A stretch of 8,711 bases of DNA. It comes from Candidatus Berkelbacteria bacterium. Its GTDB lineage: Bacteria; Patescibacteriota; UBA1384; VFKW01. Below are positions 6,376-8,711 of this stretch, one piece after another. Numbering within the stretch: position 1 is the stretch's first letter; each line of letters starts with the position of its first letter. A program made the translations under genes and the position numbers. The notes beneath the pieces were generated by a model. The model saw nothing but the letters and a program-made list of their open reading frames with translations, searched no databases and was not told the DNA's origin. The stretch lies in NCBI GenBank assembly GCA_009885355.1, contig VFKW01000046.1, forward strand, positions 1 to 8,711, read 5' to 3'.

Positions 6376-6387
6376 AATAATTACTCC
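6373..6387 (-). promoter_or_regulatory. Shine-Dalgarno site deciding a TTG start
   Basis: On the minus strand GGAG (6387-6384) stands 8 nt before TTG (6375-6373). The nearest in-frame ATG is 26 codons further in, inside the HTH domain, and would break it. TTG is therefore the best start for the RodZ-like gene. Confidence 0.7.
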
Positions 6388-6421
6388 AAATTTAATATTG
6401 AAACTTGGGGTTTCTAGATTG

Positions 6422-6451
6422 AATATAACACAGTTACTAAGCAGTAAGCAA
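6422..6451 (-). promoter_or_regulatory. Candidate extended -10 promoter of the RodZ-like gene
   Basis: Reading the minus strand, TGT-TATATT (6430-6422) is an extended -10 element with five of six hexamer bases matching. A weak -35, TTGCTT (6451-6446), sits 18 nt upstream. The start would fall near 6415, giving a leader of about 40 nt. The -35 lies inside the TAAGC repeat cluster. It would drive the RodZ-like gene and probably recA. Confidence 0.4.
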
Positions 6452-6500
6452 TAAGCTTATAAGCCCCTAGGGGGCCACTTAGTGGCTGATAAGAATTAAG
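6438..6500. repeat. TAAGC degenerate tandem repeats with embedded palindromes
   Basis: TAAGC occurs at 6438, 6445, 6452 and 6460 (7-8 bp period), and TAAG again at 6490 and 6497. Between the two sets lie CCCCTAGGGG (6464-6473) and GCCAC-TTA-GTGGC (6474-6486). Positions 6485-6500 match 5618-5633 at 15 of 16 bases. The same repeat type therefore flanks the RodZ-like gene on both sides. It overlaps the candidate promoter of that gene. Confidence 0.6.
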
Positions 6501-6650
6501 TTGACAGGGCAACTATTCACATATTTAACTATATAACTCATTGTTTATATTCTTCGAGCGAAATGAAATGTAGTCGAGAAGAGGTTCTCCACAAGGTCGA
6601 ACAATATTTTTCTTGAAGCCTCGCTGTGAAAAAGGTGAATATCTGCATAA

Positions 6651-6686
6651 TAAGCGGGACCCCGCCAACCGGCGGTGGCTAGCTTA
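6651..6686. repeat. GC-rich element with two mutually exclusive hairpins
   Basis: GCGGG-AC-CCCGC (6654-6665) and CCGCC-AACC-GGCGG (6662-6675) share bases 6662-6665, so only one can form at a time. Both are enclosed by TAAGC (6651-6655) and GCTTA (6682-6686). It starts about 25 nt after the ftsK stop. There is no T-run on the minus strand, so it is a poor intrinsic terminator. It may be a palindromic repeat or an mRNA-end stabiliser. Confidence 0.4.
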
Positions 6687-6710
6687 TATATCTTTTTCGC
6701 TTCGGCTGTT

Positions 6711-8711
6711 TTATTCTTCGGGGTAATCGTCAATTGATGAGGTGAAATTATCGACTAGGACATCTCTTGGCTTGGAGCCGTCCTGAGGGCCAATGACGCC
6801 GTTTGATTCCATGATATCTAGGATATGAGCTGCGCGGGCGTAACCGATGCGCAGGCGTCTTTGCAGGAGAGAAGCGGAGGCTTTACCAGCTTGGATGACG
6901 ACTTCTTTGGCCTGCTCGTAGAGATCATCATCAACATTTTCATCTGATCCTGTCGAAGAGCCGCTACCGGAACCGGAACCGCCGGATTTATAATTAACAA
7001 TTGATTCGTCATAGATAGCATGGCCGTCTTTTTTCAAAAAGTCTGTGACGTCTTTAATTTCTTTGTCCTGAACATTTACACCTTGAATACGTTTTGGCTG
7101 ACCAAATTCACCGCCCAAGTAAAGCATATCGCCGCGACCGAGTAATTTATCGGCGCCGGCTTGATCGATAATAGTACGAGAGTCAACTTGGCTGGCGACA
7201 GCAAAGGCGATACGGGTCGGCATATTGGCTTTGATAAGTCCGGTGATAACATCAACAGACGGACGTTGAGTGGCAACGATAATATGGATACCAACAGCGC
7301 GAGCCATTTGAGCCAGACGAACAATGGAACCTTCAACTTCATTGGAAGCCTGAGACATCAGGTCGGCTAACTCATCGATGATCAAAACAATATAAGGCAT
7401 TTTGCCTTCGGTTGGATTATCATTGTAGGCTTGAATATTTCGTCGGCCGACGGCAGCAAATAATTTGAAGCGACGATCCATTTCATTGACAGCCCACTTT
7501 AGGGCATTGACAGTTTTATCAACTTCAGTGATAACCGGAGTTAAAAGATGCGGTATGCCGTTGTATTCGGTAAATTCGACACGTTTTGGATCGACGAGAA
7601 TCATGCGCATATCCGAAGGAGAATTTTCATAAAGCAAGGCTGTGATAATAGAGTTGATGCAGACAGACTTACCAGACCCGGTCGAGCCGGCAACGAGCAA
7701 GTGAGGCATGGATTTTAGATCGACGCAAACCGGCTGTCCGGCGACATCGCGGCCAAGGGCAAGAGTAAGATTGGATTTAGCTTTGGTGAAGGTTTCGTCT
7801 TCCAAGAGCTCACGCAAGGTGACTGTAGCCGGTTTGATATTGGGAATCTCGATACCAACAGCGGCTTTACCGGGAATTGGCGCTTCCATTCTAAGAGTGC
7901 GCGCCGCCAAAGCTAAGGCAATATCGTTTTGACGAGAGGTAATTTGGTTTAATTTGACACCTTCGGTCGGTTTTAAAGTATATTGAGTAACAGTCGGACC
8001 GACATTTACCTCGTCCATCGTGACGTCAATATTAAATTCACGAAGGGTTTTTTCGATAGTGGTGACATTTTTATTTATATTTCCGGATTCGGCTTTGGTG
8101 GTGGAATATTCAAGAATATCCAAGGGTGGGAATTCCCATTTTTTACCCTGATCGGTCAGAGAGGACATAAAGCTGGTCTGTTGCGGGGCAGGATTGGCAT
8201 TGGATGGTGATTTGGCATGGCCGGCCACGAAAACCGGAGCTTTGGGTTCGTTGATTTTGACTTGGGGAGGGAGTTTTTCTTCTTTTTCATCCTCTTCATT
8301 ATCCCCTGCAGCACGCCAGCGATCAAGTAGTTGGCCAAAATTTGTGTTGAAAGCGATCAGAAGAAAGATGACGCTTATGATCAATAAAACAATCGTGCCG
8401 CCGACAGCGCCGAGGAAAGAAGAGAAAAGGCTGGCGATCATACTGCCTAACTGGCCGCCGATTCGCGGAGCGATGGCGGGAATGGAGATAAAAGCGCCGA
8501 CAAGACCAATGGTGACGGAAGCGCGGAGCATTTCCTCGTCGCGAAATCTAAACAGATTGATACCGATAGCTAAAAAGGCTAGCGGGAAGATGTAGCCGAA
8601 GAAGCCCCAAAGATTGGTAAATAAGTCGAGGGCGGAAGTTCCGATTGGACCAGCTAATTTAAAAAAGGCTAATAGAAAAATAATTCCGACCAGTATTAAT
8701 ACCAGGGCTAA
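6711..8711 (-). CDS. ftsK: FtsK/SpoIIIE DNA translocase (5' end outside window)
   Basis: The frame stays open to the right edge, giving 666 visible residues; the Met at 8531 is internal. Visible residues 1-121 hold four hydrophobic segments (about 1-17, 31-54, 62-82, 100-121), as in compact four-helix FtsK proteins, so probably only a few tens of residues are missing. Then come an acidic linker (137-146), the alpha domain (about 195-320), and the RecA-like motor with Walker A AGSTGSGKS (341-349) and Walker B LIIDELAD (443-450). The signature RLAQMARAVGIHIIVATQRPS follows. A Gly/Ser linker (576-590) leads to the winged-helix gamma domain (about 595-655). Family role: hexameric motor at the division septum that pumps chromosome DNA and assists dimer resolution. 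In the gamma domain the positions equivalent to E. coli N1296, R1300 and E1303 are A, H and D, so its DNA orientation signal may differ. It is the first of three co-oriented genes. Confidence 0.97.
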   Translation of the reverse strand, partial: LALVLILVGIIFLLAFFKLAGPIGTSALDLFTNLWGFFGYIFPLAFLAIGINLFRFRDEEMLRASVTIGLVGAFISIPAIAPRIGGQLGSMIASLFSSFLGAVGGTIVLLIISVIFLLIAFNTNFGQLLDRWRAAGDNEEDEKEEKLPPQVKINEPKAPVFVAGHAKSPSNANPAPQQTSFMSSLTDQGKKWEFPPLDILEYSTTKAESGNINKNVTTIEKTLREFNIDVTMDEVNVGPTVTQYTLKPTEGVKLNQITSRQNDIALALAARTLRMEAPIPGKAAVGIEIPNIKPATVTLRELLEDETFTKAKSNLTLALGRDVAGQPVCVDLKSMPHLLVAGSTGSGKSVCINSIITALLYENSPSDMRMILVDPKRVEFTEYNGIPHLLTPVITEVDKTVNALKWAVNEMDRRFKLFAAVGRRNIQAYNDNPTEGKMPYIVLIIDELADLMSQASNEVEGSIVRLAQMARAVGIHIIVATQRPSVDVITGLIKANMPTRIAFAVASQVDSRTIIDQAGADKLLGRGDMLYLGGEFGQPKRIQGVNVQDKEIKDVTDFLKKDGHAIYDESIVNYKSGGSGSGSGSSTGSDENVDDDLYEQAKEVVIQAGKASASLLQRRLRIGYARAAHILDIMESNGVIGPQDGSKPRDVLVDNFTSSIDDYPEE

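Larger units (their letters stand above)
6376..6710. other. Non-coding gap between ftsK and the RodZ-like gene
   Basis: No gene is supported. From the ftsK side toward the RodZ-like side it holds a GC-rich double hairpin (6651-6686), a unique stretch (6582-6650) in which I see nothing, a loose quasi-palindrome with TCTTC/GAAGA ends (6551-6582), a short hairpin AGTTG...CAACT (6499-6514), a TAAGC repeat cluster with palindromes (6438-6500), and the candidate promoter. A 62-codon minus-strand frame crosses 6545-6733 but overlaps the end of ftsK and has no supporting features. Confidence 0.6.

Noticed and set aside
6501..6537. Plus-strand promoter from TTGACA at 6501
   Set aside because: No good -10 sits at 16-18 nt (TATAAC is 25 nt away), and no plus-strand gene follows. 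TTGACA here is part of a small hairpin.
6545..6733. 62-codon minus-strand frame overlapping the end of ftsK
   Set aside because: It begins inside the ftsK coding sequence, has no supporting ribosome-binding site that I can see, and runs through palindromic intergenic repeats. It is probably a chance frame through repeat DNA.
8194..8595. 133-codon plus-strand frame opposite ftsK
   Set aside because: It is entirely antisense to a well-conserved FtsK sequence. Its product is Ser/Lys/Pro-rich and arises from the complementary codons.
1..8711. CRISPR array, transposon, phage genes or TGA recoding
   Set aside because: There are no regularly spaced long direct repeats, no transposase or phage-like frames, and no in-frame TGA within any of the genes. 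All stops used are TAA or TAG.

Overview
The window looks like a piece of a low-to-moderate GC bacterial chromosome, most plausibly from a Patescibacteria/CPR lineage. That assignment is an inference. It rests on the ftsK - RodZ-like - recA gene order, a very long secreted protein of no recognised family, and AT-rich intergenic DNA full of small palindromes. The ends of all five genes read as TAA or TAG and no in-frame TGA interrupts them, so nothing points to a recoded genetic code.

Layout. Positions 1-294 (+) hold the 3' end of a gene whose start is outside the window, followed by a strong intrinsic terminator. Positions 344-606 are intergenic and carry a hairpin, a good promoter candidate (TTGACA, 17 nt, TATTAT), two Shine-Dalgarno sequences and a possible 8-codon leader. 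Positions 607-4248 (+) encode a 1213-residue exported protein. Its C-terminus is clearly paralogous to the truncated gene at 1-294, so the two form a tandem family. A second terminator of very similar shape follows it. Positions 4313-4502 hold a nested inverted-repeat element and a perfect 36-bp palindrome in the gap between convergent genes.

From 4503 to the right edge everything is on the minus strand, transcribed in the order ftsK (6711-8711, start off the window), RodZ-like membrane HTH protein (5674-6375), recA (4503-5579). This resembles the Firmicutes spoIIIE/ymfM/recA neighbourhood and groups chromosome translocation, cell-shape or division scaffolding, and recombination. The gaps on both sides of the RodZ-like gene carry clusters of a degenerate 7-8 bp TAAGC repeat that can fold into stem-loops.

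The housekeeping genes are conventional. The least explained part is the tandem pair of large surface or secreted proteins with a shared C-terminal module and a shared extreme C-terminal motif ending in DPLF. A second notable point is that the FtsK gamma domain differs from E. coli at all three residues known to read the DNA orientation signal. I see no CRISPR array, transposase, RNA gene or obvious defence system.
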